Positions 35,250 to 47,062 of a stretch of DNA of 64,000 nucleotides are shown piece by piece. The notes beneath the pieces are model-generated. The model was not told the DNA's origin and ran no database searches. It saw only the letters and a list, made by a program, of their open reading frames with translations. Numbering within the stretch: position 1 is the first letter of the stretch; the number at the start of each line of letters is the position of its first letter. The stretch is from assembly GCF_014805625.2 (NCBI RefSeq), contig NW_023998491.1:776363-840362 (forward strand). The letters are read 5' to 3'. A program made the translations under genes and the position numbers. Origin of the DNA: Glossina fuscipes. Its lineage: Eukaryota > Arthropoda > Insecta > Diptera > Glossinidae.

Positions 35250-35794
35250 GATACTGCTGTAAGAGGCGGCTTACCGCCCGTGGCCGTACGCTTACAAAGT
35301 TCAAAAACTCCAGGCCAAGGTGATGGTAACAAACTTAGTCATCCAGTGAAATTGGCTAATAATGCAGACATACCGATCGTCGACTACAATGATCCTGATT
35401 ATTTGCCTTTGCCTGAGTATCCGAAAAAATCGAACGAGCCATTGGATATTAAAAAGCAGCGGTAAATTATTGCTTTTCAGTAGAGTTTTCAATTTTAAAT
35501 GAACTTTATGAAATTTGTAGTCTTCTTTATCAATCTCGCAAACGTGGTATGTTGGAAAATGATTTGCTATTGAGCACTTTTGCCGCCAAATATCTGAAAG
35601 ATCTAAGTAAGGAGTTAACTGAGCAATATGATAGTTTGATAAATGGTGTCACAAACGACTGGGATATTTATTATTGGGCTACGAATGTCAAACCGACACC
35701 ACCCGAACATGACAACGAAATAATGCGTATGCTTAAGGAACATGTTCTTAATGCAGGGCGTGAGTCACGTATAAGACAACCGAATTTGAATTAA
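35250..35794 (+). CDS. Sdhaf2: Sdhaf2 (SDH5), succinate dehydrogenase assembly factor 2
   Basis: Two exons, 35250-35461 and 35521-35794, give 161 residues of the mature protein. The core block [20 protein letters not shown] is almost invariant in the family. It is followed by [34 protein letters not shown] and the terminal [13 protein letters not shown]2 is a soluble mitochondrial matrix protein that promotes covalent attachment of FAD to the SDHA flavoprotein of complex II. The first exon, with the start codon and targeting peptide, is not certain. The ATG at 34974 fits in phase, but its donor is weak. The gene converges on Mlh1, whose stop is 168 bases away. A poly(A) signal lies at 35940-35945. 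Confidence 0.93.
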
Positions 35795-35812
35795 AAATGA
35801 ATTACTCGTTAG

Positions 35813-35818
35813 TTTATT
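35813..35818 (-). terminator. Candidate Mlh1 poly(A) signal
   Basis: AATAAA on the minus strand, about 145 bases past the Mlh1 stop and only about 20 bases from the Sdhaf2 stop; another copy lies near 35862. Confidence 0.4.
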
Positions 35819-35939
35819 TTAACCTATAGAATGGTTTAATATGTCGTTAATTCTCTCATTAAATTTATTGTATTATTTAATTATACTATTCGCTTATGCT
35901 TAGTAGTTTGTTAGTTGCGTAAATAAGATTTCTATTGTT

Positions 35940-35945
35940 AATAAA
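35940..35945 (+). terminator. Candidate Sdhaf2 poly(A) signal
   Basis: AATAAA on the plus strand, just short of the Mlh1 stop at 35963, so cleavage would fall in or beside the Mlh1 coding end. Confidence 0.5.
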
Positions 35946-35962
35946 AATTCGATGTCGCTTCT

Positions 35963-38163
35963 TTAACATCTTTCGAACACTTTATACAGTTTTGGTAAAC
36001 TAGTCAATTCATATAATTCTTTTCTAATTTTTTCTGATGGTAATAAGTACTTTTTAAGAGCTGGATATAAGACATGCTCGGTTTGCCATCTATGACGTTT
36101 CGGATCATCTTTTATATCGGCTTCTGATACTGTAGCGTAGTAATGGGCTGTCTCGCGACAAAAAGTTTCAAAGCATTTCTCTTCCTCTTCCCATTCCACA
36201 TCGGTAGCCAAACGCAGCATATATAAAGGCAAGTAGGCCTTGCTAGGGCAGTACTGTTCCAACAACAAAGGTAACGTCAACAGATCACCTTCCGGAGAAA
36301 TATTTAAAGAAAAGTATTCACGCATTATAGGAGAATGGATTAATAAAATTTCAACAGCGCGTTGCGCTAATTCTTCCTTATCACCATCCTCTTCGCACCA
36401 TCCGCTTTCTGTTGAATTTAGGGCCAATAAAATTAAAGATTTAATTGATAATCTCTCTGGAGCTATTTCAAGAGCACAAAAATTTTCAAAGTTATATACC
36501 AAACGTTGATAAAAAAGCTCCTTGCTGAACAGATAACAATAACAAATTGATATTAATTTAATTTTAATAAAATTGTCGAACTTACCTCAACATTAGCGTA
36601 TTAGATAGGTAAAGTTTAGTTTCATATTGAAATAAAGCAAAGCTTTTATCTATTGAGCCCACAAAAACCATTTCTTTTAAAATCTTTCTTAGCTGCACCG
36701 AACATTTATTCTCTATTTGTTGCATCATTTTTAAAACACTTGTTAATTTGACTTCCTTGGTTTTTTGTTTGGCAGTAACTCGAAAACTTTGTTCGGTTAT
36801 AGGCAATACACCATTGGAATAAGTCGATAATGAATCATCAGTTTTCTTATTGCTTTCGCTAAATAAAAATTTGTCCAACTTTTGTTCCTTACTATCGGTG
36901 CGTATCATATCTTTCGCCGAAACTTTATCTTGTGCTGCTGCAGACTTGTTAATGCTTGTTTCATTTCCCGTTTCCTTCTCTTCTCTGCCAATACCGGGCA
37001 ATTTTAATTGCTTATAGAAAGTTCGTGTAGCATTACTGCCCAATAATTGCGTTTCTATTTGGCTTTTGATTTTTTCCACGATTTCATCCTCATACAGAAA
37101 ATGAACTTCATGTTTGGTAGGATGTACGTTGACATCTAAATTACTTGGTGCCATTTCTAAGCTTAGATATATAAATGGATGCATACCTTTCGGCAAATAA
37201 GTGCTGTAAACATTGTCGATGGCAGTTTTCAAAGCTAAAAGAGTCCTGCCTTAAACGATTTAATTCTCAATTTTTAATTAACAATTAACTGCTCACCTGT
37301 GGACTCTACCAAACGATTATTAATGAACAACAGCATAATACCTTTCTTGTTATTGTAATTCACTTTGGTTATTAGACCACTTAAAGAGAATTGAAGCATT
37401 TGATCTTTGTAATCGACAGACATCAGCTCCTTGCTGATGTCGTTGCCATAGATAATTTGTATGTTAGCCTCTTGAGTGCTGTTTACATTAGTTTTCAGAG
37501 ATAGCTGTTCACCATGTTTTTTCAACATGAAACCCACTCGGCTATTGTGTATGGCGTACTTAGCTGTTACGTCATAAATTTTTTGAAATTCTTCATTAGG
37601 CGTCTTAAAGGCCTGTCTGCGTTGTGGCATATTATAAAATAAATCCTCGATAACAATAATCGTACCCTGATTGCCAGCACAAGCCTTCGGCTTTGCCTGT
37701 AACTGGCCATCTTCGTAAGACGCTCTAAGGGATGGTAAGAAAGGAATTTTCACTTTTGTTTCTTTGAACAGGTCTAATTTCATACCTACTTGTAGGCGCA
37801 TCTCTCTTGACGAGTTTTTGTTTGTATAGTTAAGTGCGCTACGTGACTTATACTGGCTAATGCCTCTCCACGAAAACCGAATGTAGATATTTTTGTTAAA
37901 TCTTCAAAAGTGGTCAATTTGGAAGTAGTGAACCGTTCACAAACTATTTCAAGATCTTCTTTACGTATTCCAGTGCCGTTATCTTCAATTTGCAACAATT
38001 TCAGACCGCCGACTTTTACGGTCACTTGTATCAGCGAGGCCTTTGCGTCTAAGCTATTTTCTATTAATTCCTTTAAAGCGTTTGCAGGCCTTTGTATAAC
38101 TTCACCCGCAGCAATACGATTTACGACTGCCTGATCGAGCTTTTTAATTATACCTGGATCCAT
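35963..38163 (-). CDS. Mlh1: Mlh1, DNA mismatch repair MutL homologue
   Basis: Four minus-strand exons: 38163-37790, 37724-37297, 37234-36586 and 36524-35963, giving 670 residues (fly and human MLH1 are about 660-760). The N-terminal GHKL ATPase is intact: ELIENSLDA (32-40), DNGTGI (61-66) and [11 protein letters not shown] (95 onward). [17 protein letters not shown] and [17 protein letters not shown] blocks follow. A variable linker leads to the C-terminal dimerisation domain, ending in KVFERC, the conserved MLH1 terminus. MLH1 pairs with a PMS-type partner to form MutL-alpha, acts after MutS mismatch binding in the nucleus, and has meiotic roles in many animals. The ATG at 38163 is the start matching the family N-terminus. 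All splice sites are GT-AG with introns of 62-66 bases. Confidence 0.96.
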
Positions 38164-39855
38164 AATTTCTCTATTCGTCTTCTTTTCTGCCGATAGAAAA
38201 TATTTATTAAACTAAAGGTTTTCTTTTCTTTTTTTTTTGGATTGTAGAGGACTAAACCAATAAATTTGCGACATATATGTCTTAAACTAAAGGTGAAGGT
38301 AAATATTTTTAATAAACTAAAGGTAAACAAGTTAACCCGCCAGGCATGCAATGACATTTGGTAATGTGTCAAAAATATTTGTTTACAATAGAGTTTCCTC
38401 TACGCGCTTTTTACATCTGTCACTATACTAAGAAGGCTTGATTTTCATTCAAACAGATGTCAATATACATGTAGTTCAATTTTTCTGTTGCTTTTTTCAT
38501 AAAAATGTAAATTATCACTTTACAATGAAATATGAACGCTTGCAAAACGAACTAACGACGCTAATTGCAATTCTTTATCAACCAACTGGGTACATCCTTT
38601 TCTACAACACTTTTTATTGAAAAATCCAGTTCAAAGATTTTAGTTCGCATTTCACTTACCCGCTTTATCCAATGTTATATTTTTATTACAGTTTGGAAAT
38701 GTTGACATTTCTACTAATAAATTTGCAGCTAATCAGCTGCTCTATAGAAAATGAGCGAACTTCGAATTTTGTTACTATAGAGCGTAAGTAAATGAGCGAG
38801 CTAAAATTACCACTTGTTGCTATGTATTTGAACTTCGAATTTTGTTACTATAGAGCGTAAGTAAATGAGCGAGCTACGAATTTTGTTACTTTAGAGACCA
38901 AGTGAAAGAGTTTTCTAGCTAACATAGTATGTTTTGTATTTAATCTTTAGTTTATTTCTGACCGCTCCGAATGTTAGAAGGTAAATATTAAAAATATTTA
39001 CTCTCTTTTCTCATATATTGACATGGAAAATCATTAGTTAGCTGAGGAAAGGAACGTGCACCGGTTCCATCAGCCTCCAATCCACTAATAGTGGCCCAGA
39101 GTCCTCTACAAAATTGAGTTTTTGTTAATACAGATAGACAGAGGGAAAACTGCAGACAACGATGGTTACATAAAAATGGCTTCCAACGTGGGGCCCATCT
39201 CATCTCAGCATATAGAATTCTATTTTTGCTGTAGAACCTATTTTTGCTATAACTGCTAGCTGCACGATTAAAAACTTTATCAGCGTACACCCGAACACTA
39301 AGAACATTGCATTGTCTCAGCATAGCCGCAAAAGTTCGTTCCGAACCTGATCGCGTTTCTAATAAATACGAAATTGAGTGATAGATCAATTAGCAGCAAT
39401 GACATTTTCGGTAATAGACAAAAATTTTAGAAAGGTGGAAAATAGATTTATTTAATAGATCGAAATACGTTTTTAAACTCTGCCTACCTGAACCTTTGGC
39501 TGTATTATCCCATTTCCGCGATAATATTGCGCTTCTTATTAAAATTTATATCGAACCGACTGCTAATCAAGGGGTCTTCGAATTTTAATAGCAAGATCGA
39601 ACCAATCAGAACACATAATATTTTTTGTGAACTACAAGTTTTCGAGAAATGTTTCTCCCTTAGGACATCCATTAAGAACTAAAAGCCAAATAAACGAAGA
39701 TGCGGAAGTGTCTCGTCTTGTAAACTAATACTGGGGGATATGAGAAATGTACCGTCTCATGTAAGTTCTACTCTGATTATCTTTTTATTTTCTGGTTTTG
39801 ATTGTGAGGATTGTGTCCTGGTTTGTTTAGTGTAACGTCTTCAATATATATAAAA
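38164..39855. other. Intergenic region right of Mlh1
   Basis: Mlh1 promoter side. It includes a local 73-bp offset duplication (38757-38876). A 133-codon minus-strand open frame at 38988-39389 does not resemble a known protein and is not annotated as a gene. Confidence 0.5.
38757..38876 (+). repeat. Two-copy direct repeat, 73-bp offset
   Basis: GAACTTCGAATTTTGTTACT followed by ATAGAGCGTAAGTAAATGAG occurs at 38757 and 38830. A third, partial copy (CGAATTTTGTTACTTTAGAG) follows at about 38876. Confidence 0.85.
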
Positions 39856-40419
39856 ATAAGTAGAAAAGTTATATTCGGCTGGAGCCGAATCTTGCATACC
39901 TACCGCCATTAAGGCTGCTATTTATTGCCATAAAAAAAGTGAATGGTATAAAATTTAGTCTGTTACGGCTTGACGTCAATTTGGAATTAACACAATTAGT
40001 TTGTCGCATTCTGCTCTCCAAGTCCCTTTTATTTGCCGTCCGTACGGAAGGCATTTTTCAGAAAAAGTTTATTCGCCATGTCGTGACGTCCACCATAATT
40101 AATTTCGAATTAACATACTCAGCTTTTCCCATTCCTTTTTCCAAGTTCTTTTATTTGATAACCATATCGCTACTATCATTAGGAAAAAATTAGCCAGACC
40201 CACCTGCGTGCAAAGACTTCCAATGTTTCTGCCAAATTTGAAGTCGATATTTTCATTTTAGCGAGAGGATAGTGTCAACAACACACACGATACGGAAGGA
40301 TAGGCATGGCTTAATCAATTCAGGCTTTAACGCTGCTCAAGAATATATGTACTTTATGGGGTCTCTAAAGCTTCCTTTTAGATATTGCAAACATTATGGC
40401 AATGGTGGCCATAAAAAGA
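39856..40419 (-). mobile_element. Hairpin-ended dispersed repeat, copy H
   Basis: Starts with tail sequence and a perfect 7-bp stem hairpin, TTCGGCTGGAGCCGAA, at 39874-39889. Then comes the subterminal repeat GCATACCTACCGCC, with an inverted partner ATGGTGGCCATA at about 40402. Confidence 0.55.
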
Positions 40420-40924
40420 AGATCAGAGATATTCTCGGCTGATTAATCGTCGGGTGCTTACATATTACCAAACCAACGCAATGTGCCTCTTCGAGAATTA
40501 ATGGGAGCTCCGACGTTTCTTGAAAGGTCTTACGAATGTGTCTAGTCCTAGTCTCCGTTAAACCCTGGGTTGGAAAAATTTAAAATCTAAAGCGGACTTT
40601 GAGTTGTAGACGAGGTTACGTAATGTATGTTTTGGAATATTATCGACAAGTGCAGAGTAATTGTCCCGATTATCCAGTCTCCAACTTGAAGTCGAGACTG
40701 TAAACGCTCACCGCTTGTACATAATAATATGTTCTGAACATATATTTTATAATCGATGGTAGACTGAAAGACCCATTACCGGTATGTCAACAAAGTGTCA
40801 TTGTTGGGTCGTTCAGCAAATCTCAAGACAATATAGACCGCAGGTAGGCTACATACCGAACAACCTAAAATCGACTTCTTGAGGCAATTTGATCAATTCC
40901 TTCGGATATTATCAAAGAAATCGA

Positions 40925-41682
40925 GCTTTAGAGACCCCACATAGTACACATATTCTTGATCAGCATCAAATTCTAAATGAATTCAGGCATGTCCGTCTGT
41001 GTGCCTTTTCCTCTGCGTAATGTGTGCAAATATTTTCCTGGCCGCAAAAATAAAGCTACTTGGCTTTAAATTTGGCCGAAACATTAGAAGTTCTTGCACA
41101 CAGATTGGTATTGAAAACAGGCCAAATCATTTGAAAGACACGCCCACAGCATCACGTAAACTGAGAACAACTCTGTTTTTTAAAAGAAATGAAGAATTGT
41201 TTTTTTTCCCTATTCATAAATTAAGGCATATAAAGGCACAAAACTTTGAACGCATATCCTATGCGCGAGATTGTAGTACCTGTACAAAAATGGAACAATT
41301 GGCCATATATTGGCCATTATAGTGTATCAATGTTTTTTTTTTTTTTTCAATACCTTCGTAAGGCGTAGAAACATAAGTTTCAAGAATACTGTAAAGTCTG
41401 TCTGCGCAAGTATGTAGTATTTAAGCTAAACATTAGCTTTAGCGAAAACGAAGATATCGCAAAAGAATTTTTAAGTGACTTAAACTTTTCCAAGTACCCG
41501 TCTACAACGCCTACATGCTTATGCGGCAAGAACTTTTATTTTGAAAATAGAAAAAATCAGCCACGCCCACTCCATATTACAGAACATGAAAATTTAGTTC
41601 TTTTACTTTTTTGGCTTTTTAAGAATAATGATGATGAGTGTGAAAAATTCGGTTACGATCGGATATAATTTTCTTACTTGTT
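40925..41682 (+). mobile_element. Hairpin-ended dispersed repeat, copy E
   Basis: Shares GACCCCACATAGTACA, ATTCTTGATCAGCATC and CATGTCCGTCTGTG with copy B. It ends with TTCGGTTACGATCGGAT and the tail TTTTCTTACTTGTT at 41669-41682. The left end with the TATACCC repeat is lost. Confidence 0.6.
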
Positions 41683-44488
41683 CCTATTTATGAAGACGTT
41701 TGCAGACTTGTCTACTTACTACGGCTTTTTCAATGTTATAGTTTGCCTAGCCTGTCATTTAACAATTTCTTGCCATAAATATGTTAGTTTGTGTTCAGTT
41801 AGTTAGTCACTCATTCCAGGATTTATGTATATATATATATATATGTTTGTACGCAATTGCCTTGCACTTGCACCGAACGAATTCTGTCAGTTATATGGCA
41901 TTTAACTTTTGTCCTCCTTGAAAAAAGGTATATAGACTTTTCTTCGCCTCACTGCGTATAAGTAGAACATACTTACAAACAAAGTTAGTCATCTCAGTGG
42001 TTGGTATGAAACCATGCAAGTATGGTAAAATGAGATGAACTGCGTATGCGTTTTCTTTCTATATCTTTGGAGTGGAGCAATTTAGTTTGAATCTTATGGC
42101 TAAAATTGAGGAATTAAAAACGATTTGCTTTAAAAGAAGCTAAAATTATTCTATGGTTAATTGTTAGTATGAAATGGGAACTTAAGAAGGAAGATAAATA
42201 TGTCGGTTGCTCACTTTGAACGAAACCTTATGCACACAGATAATGGTGAACTCTTAAAAAGACATAAGATTTGCAGCAAAGAACGTGAAAAGAAATCTTA
42301 AGAACTACTCTCGATGAAAGGAAAGCGAAATTGCAAGATATATCGGATATTGTAAAAATATGAACAGATAACATGCGAGCAGCTTTACATGAACATTTCG
42401 CCATGAGAACGATGTTTTTCTAAATACTAAACAATTATAAAGTGTTGCCGGTTCGTTAAAATCATACGGGATTGTGCCCACGCACTGTTCTTTTCAACAG
42501 AATCGAACGGAAAACGGGTGAAGCAACACAAAATGCAATTCACGCAGAATCAAGGCATCTTCACGTGCTCCTCCGGGAAGTTCAATCCTTTTCAATTTGC
42601 TTACGATCGATCTGTTGACTCAACTGGAAATTTGAACTCCTCCAGTTGGACGGCTGGTGTACGAGCAACGCCATGTCAGTTGATCTAAATAAATGGAGCG
42701 AGTTTTCATTTGTTTAATAATAACTGGGTAACGAGCTGGGTAACGTGAAATTCTTTCGTGTTCCTGGTATGTTACTAGATATCAAATGTCGGAGATAATA
42801 AGACCCAGCCGCTATTGGGTTTTATCGAACGTTGGGCTAAGGAATTTAACGATTCGTATGTTAATAAATGTCTACTTGCCTCGCTCGTCACCCCTATTTT
42901 AGAATAGTCGCTTATTGTATGATTATCAATTTATAAGACACACATCCACTTGCTGTTCGTGGATTGGGTTGGAATACTTACGTTACCTGCTTATGTTCTA
43001 TAAGTTTGGATGCCTGTGCTTCACTTTCGTAAAATGTTTACCACAAATACTATAAAGTTGCGCCAACGGATATGTGGACAGACAGATAGGCGCACATGGT
43101 GCTTGGTGTTGTCATCAATACAACGTCAAAGCATTATCTACCTTATACGATTGTGTCGATTGTGTTGCTCTTTAAAACTCGAATTAAACACTCGCACATT
43201 TTACTTAGCTGTATGAATGTGTGTTAGAGACTCTTAGGATACATAAACGCAGGTGCAGAGCAAAGCATATGACAAAAGCCTTTTTAGTCGATATGCAGCT
43301 TCATAAAATTTACGGGTGCATTTATTCTGTGTAAAGAAGCTACTTACTCCCTAAGCAAAATAATGGACAGATATTCAAAAATCTTAGAAGTAACTCCGAG
43401 ATTCAATAAAGAAAAGACTATAGATATGCTCGATTATAGGTAATCAGAACGTAAGGCGAGTTTATGAACAATCGTTTTGTTCCTACTAAATGGATGTCAC
43501 CAAAACACGCGAACGGTCAACTTTTCTATCAAGCAATACCTCTCGGCCGATCCAATAACACCGATCCCTGCGTAGGAGAAGAATAAATACACTTGTTCGG
43601 GTGGCCAATCCATCTCACTATCTAATCGTGGATGGAAAAATGGAAAGAAATTTAAAATATTTAAATAGCTTAAAAAATTCTTCCCATTTCGAGCGTGTTC
43701 CTTGTACTAGTTTTAACGATTGCTGCATATCGCAGAGACGACTAGAAATAAATTTTAATGCCTACAATAATTTGACTTATTCTTTAACATTTTTCGAATA
43801 TTTCATACAGTTTTAACACATTAGTTACCTCGTATGACTTTTCCAAAAACTTGTTCGCAGTTTTCACATATCTGGAACAGTACTTAAAGGATAAGAATAA
43901 GTTTTCTTGACACTGTTATCTTTAAATGCTAGTTAACAAAAGTGGGACAGATGAGAATAAATATGGAAAAATTAGACAAAACATACAAACACTTTGTTTT
44001 ACTTCTACAGTGATTTACTTAATCGGTAGCATTCACTGCTGTTATTCAAACCAATTCAAGGCTAAGCATCAATTTTCTTGTTATTTTCGTTAGATATAAA
44101 TTTGATCAGTTTTTCGTGCCTCTTATCGATACATTAATATCTGAATTTTGATTTATTTTTTTTTTTCTAATGTAATAACATTCAACTTTTATTATTCATA
44201 ACAAATACGATAAGTGTTACAAATATTCAAAACGGATCAACTTCAAAGTACAAAAACAACGTTCACTTCCTCTTCCGACAAGTTTTTTAACACTTATTTA
44301 ATTCTTCAAAATATTATTAAACAGGGCTACCGAAAAGACTTAAAATAAAATATAAGGCATTTATTTAACATTAAAATATATAACGCACAGAGCGAACGTT
44401 TTACGTACCTGGCAATAGTGTTATAAATGTTATTGCATTCTCTCTTCTATTTTTCTCTTATTAAATTGCTAGCATAGTTGTTGCAAAT
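41683..44488. other. Gene-poor stretch
   Basis: No recognisable gene on either strand. It holds a TA microsatellite at 41828-41844. Open frames up to 71 codons lack protein character. Confidence 0.5.
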
Positions 44489-45560
44489 TTGTACTCTGTG
44501 AGATTTCTCTCGTACTTTACCAAATTTTTATACAAATACTTGAACAAATGTAAACAAATTCAGACTCTTATTCTCACATTTTTCGAATTATTGAGAATTG
44601 TATACGCTTATTCTCGTACTTTACCAATTTTTATGCGCTTACTCTCGTACTTTACCAATTTTTATACGCTTATTCTCACATTTTTCGCTTACTTACTCTG
44701 ATTACTCTGATTACTCCAAATAGTTGTGTAAATTGAAAATGAGAGTGGCTGAGAGAAGTTTCTTGCAATTATTTTGAAAAAGTTTATTATGATTTTTGAT
44801 GAATTTTTTGAGAGTAATATTTGCTTTGCACAATTTCTGTTCAAGTTTATTCTATAAACTAAAATTTGAATTTAGTTTGGGAGAGCAAAGAGAAAAAAAA
44901 ATTCTATTTCTCAGCGTAAAATTTATTTTCTTATGCATTTCTTATGAAAACTCGAGAGTGCATTTTTTTACTTTGCTGAGAATAAAATTCTGTTTCTCCG
45001 AGTAAAATTTACTTTCCTAAGGTTAAAATCTTATCACATGAGTTAGTGAAATTAATACAAACAAAACAGAAGATCCACCAAATGCAATAAATAAATAAAA
45101 AATGAAACAAATTTTTGAGGGATAGGGACTTCTAAAATTTGACGTTTACAAATTATTGGAAATATTACAAGACTTGATACGGATATTAAAACATTACAAT
45201 CATATCGAATCAAATACGCAAGCAAAGTCGTATAGTGAATTTAATTGAACGATTTAAGAAATATTTAAAATGTGAAGTAAAGCAAAAACAAAAAATTAGT
45301 GCGTTTAAAGAAGAAATATCCTCAATGCAAAATATAAAAAGCCAACTAGAGAAATGTTAAGTAATATTTAAAAAAATATGGCCAAAAAGGGGAGAGTACC
45401 TATTAAGTGAATGCAAAGAATAAAAAGAAAGTATGGGAAAACGCAGACATTTGTTTACATTTGTTGAATAATTGTTCAAGTATTTGTATAAAAATTGCGT
45501 GCATACGAGAGTAAGCGTATAAAAATTGCATGAGACAACTTACACAGATACGAACTTTAA
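44489..45560. repeat. Roughly 1-kb inverted-repeat (foldback-like) element
   Basis: The left arm (about 44489-44700) contains repeated CTCGTACTTTACCAATTTTT and CTTATTCTCACATTTTTCG units. The right arm (about 45420-45560) carries reverse-complement matches such as TTCAAGTATTTGTATAAAAA and GAGAGTAAGCGTATAAAAAT. A third, minus-oriented segment of the same family is at 50437-50540. The central part is AT-rich with no long conserved frame. Arms built of short subrepeats fit a foldback transposon, but the edges are not defined. Confidence 0.45.
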
Positions 45561-46045
45561 ACAAATGTGTAAATGGAGAAAAAACTAAAAGACTACTACG
45601 AAAAAAGAAACCCGTTAATTCGTTATTTTGTATATGAAAGGCCATCAGCAGTTATTGCTTATCGTTAATTACTAAAATTCGAAGGCAGTTTGTTTTTATT
45701 AAGCATTTTTTTCGAACTTGTGTGCGCGTTTAGTTAGAACTTTTTTTTTTGTTTATGCTTTGCTTCTTGAATTTTTTCTGTTTTCCTTTGGCTTTATGCG
45801 ATATGGCAGACTCTGACATATAAACAAGCGTGTTAAATGTATATTAATCCAAGATGACACGACCAACCATACTTGTTATATGAACTTTAGCAACTTTGTT
45901 GCGTATACTTCTGTTTTTCTTTTTAATTTTGTTGCCTGTACACTTGCTGTCGTTCTTAAGGTTTTAAAGTTCCTTTTGAGTTCCTATACTCTCTCTTATG
46001 CTCTTTCTAGTGTTTGCTTATACATAACATAAATAAATAGAAAAC

Positions 46046-46108
46046 AAAAATAATAGCGCTTACGACAAAAATAATAGCGCTTGCGATAAAAATAATAGAG
46101 CTTGCGAT
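46046..46108. repeat. Three tandem 21-bp units
   Basis: AAAAATAATAGCGCTTACGAC and two near copies, at 46046, 46067 and 46088. Confidence 0.95.
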
Positions 46109-46206
46109 GTGATAATTTTCTTGCGCAAATGTTGCTAGCGAAATGTTTTTTTTTATATACAATGATTTTGTAATAATTCGTAGTTTTAGCCAAACAAAAT
46201 AAAGAC

Positions 46207-46422
46207 TTAATTGTATGCCGTGCGTGCACGTTTGTTTATTAATGCTCCGTTCTCTTTTCTGCTTTCATAAGATGTCTTTCTCTCCAAAAACCGACAATTA
46301 TAAAAGACCGCGAATATAATAACAACAATAATAATTGCAGCTACAAGTGCTATATAAGCATATCCATTGTTTTTATTGTTAGAATAAAATGGGAGAAAAA
46401 AAATCAAAACGAAAGCTCCCAT
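46207..46422 (-). CDS. Candidate 71-residue single-pass membrane micro-ORF
   Basis: A minus-strand frame from ATG 46422 to TAA. It has a leading hydrophobic stretch (MGAFVLIFFLPF), a strong membrane segment at about residues 21-41 (YAYIALVAAIIIVVIIFAVF) and a basic tail (ERKTSYESRK...RARTAY). The tail looks coding and the segment boundaries are clean, but AT-rich DNA easily yields hydrophobic frames. I see no family match, clear promoter or poly(A) signal. It could be a small integral membrane protein, a last exon, or chance. Confidence 0.3.
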   Translation of the reverse strand: MGAFVLIFFLPFYSNNKNNGYAYIALVAAIIIVVIIFAVFYNCRFLERKTSYESRKENGALINKRARTAYN

Positions 46423-46724
46423 GCTAGATACTCGGTAATTTTTCTCGCTATAATGGCATTTTCATTCAAGATCAATTTCTTGCGGGGATAAAACAAGAAT
46501 TTTTTTACAAAAATTTAAAAAAATTGCCAAAGTTGCAAGTGTTTTAAAAAAAAAAGCCAAGTGAGGAGAAAATTTACTTCCGGATAAAATAAAATACCTG
46601 TGTATCGTGCTGCGGCATAGGTGCGTGTGTGCATATAAATATTTTTAAAATACAATATGTTTGTGTTGGTTTAAACGAAGAAGTTTTCAAAGAAAGAGAA
46701 AAACAATTTTTATTTATGCACAGA

Positions 46725-47062
46725 CGGTAAATAAACCGCCCGCGTTCCACAAATACGGTAAATAAATCGCTCGAGTTGCACAAATACGGTAAATAGACCG
46801 CCCGAGTTCCACAAATGCGGTAAATAAATCGCTCGAGTTGCACAAATACGGTAAATAGACCGCCCGAGTTCCACAAATGCGGTAAATAAACCGCCCGAGT
46901 TCCATAAATGCGGTAAATAAACCGCCCGAGTTCCACAAATACGGTAAATAAACCGCCCGAGTTCCACAAATACGGTAAATAAATCACTCGAGTTGCACAA
47001 ATACGGTAAATAGACCGCCCGAGTTCCACAAATACGGTAAATAAACCGCCCGAGTTCCACAA
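46725..47062. repeat. 31-bp minisatellite, about 11 copies
   Basis: Eleven units of exactly 31 bp, starting CGGTAAATA, at 46725, 46756 and so on to 47035. Two unit types exist: type A with CCGCCCGAGTTCC and type B with TCGCTCGAGTTGC (unit 9 has TCACTCGAGTTGC). Every B unit (2, 4, 9) is followed by an A unit carrying AATAGACC, so a 62-bp B-A dimer has been amplified. Because 31 is not a multiple of 3, the minus strand is open in all three frames, a by-product. Confidence 0.97.

Noticed and set aside
38988..39389. 133-codon minus-strand frame
   Set aside because: No recognisable family, domain or splice context.
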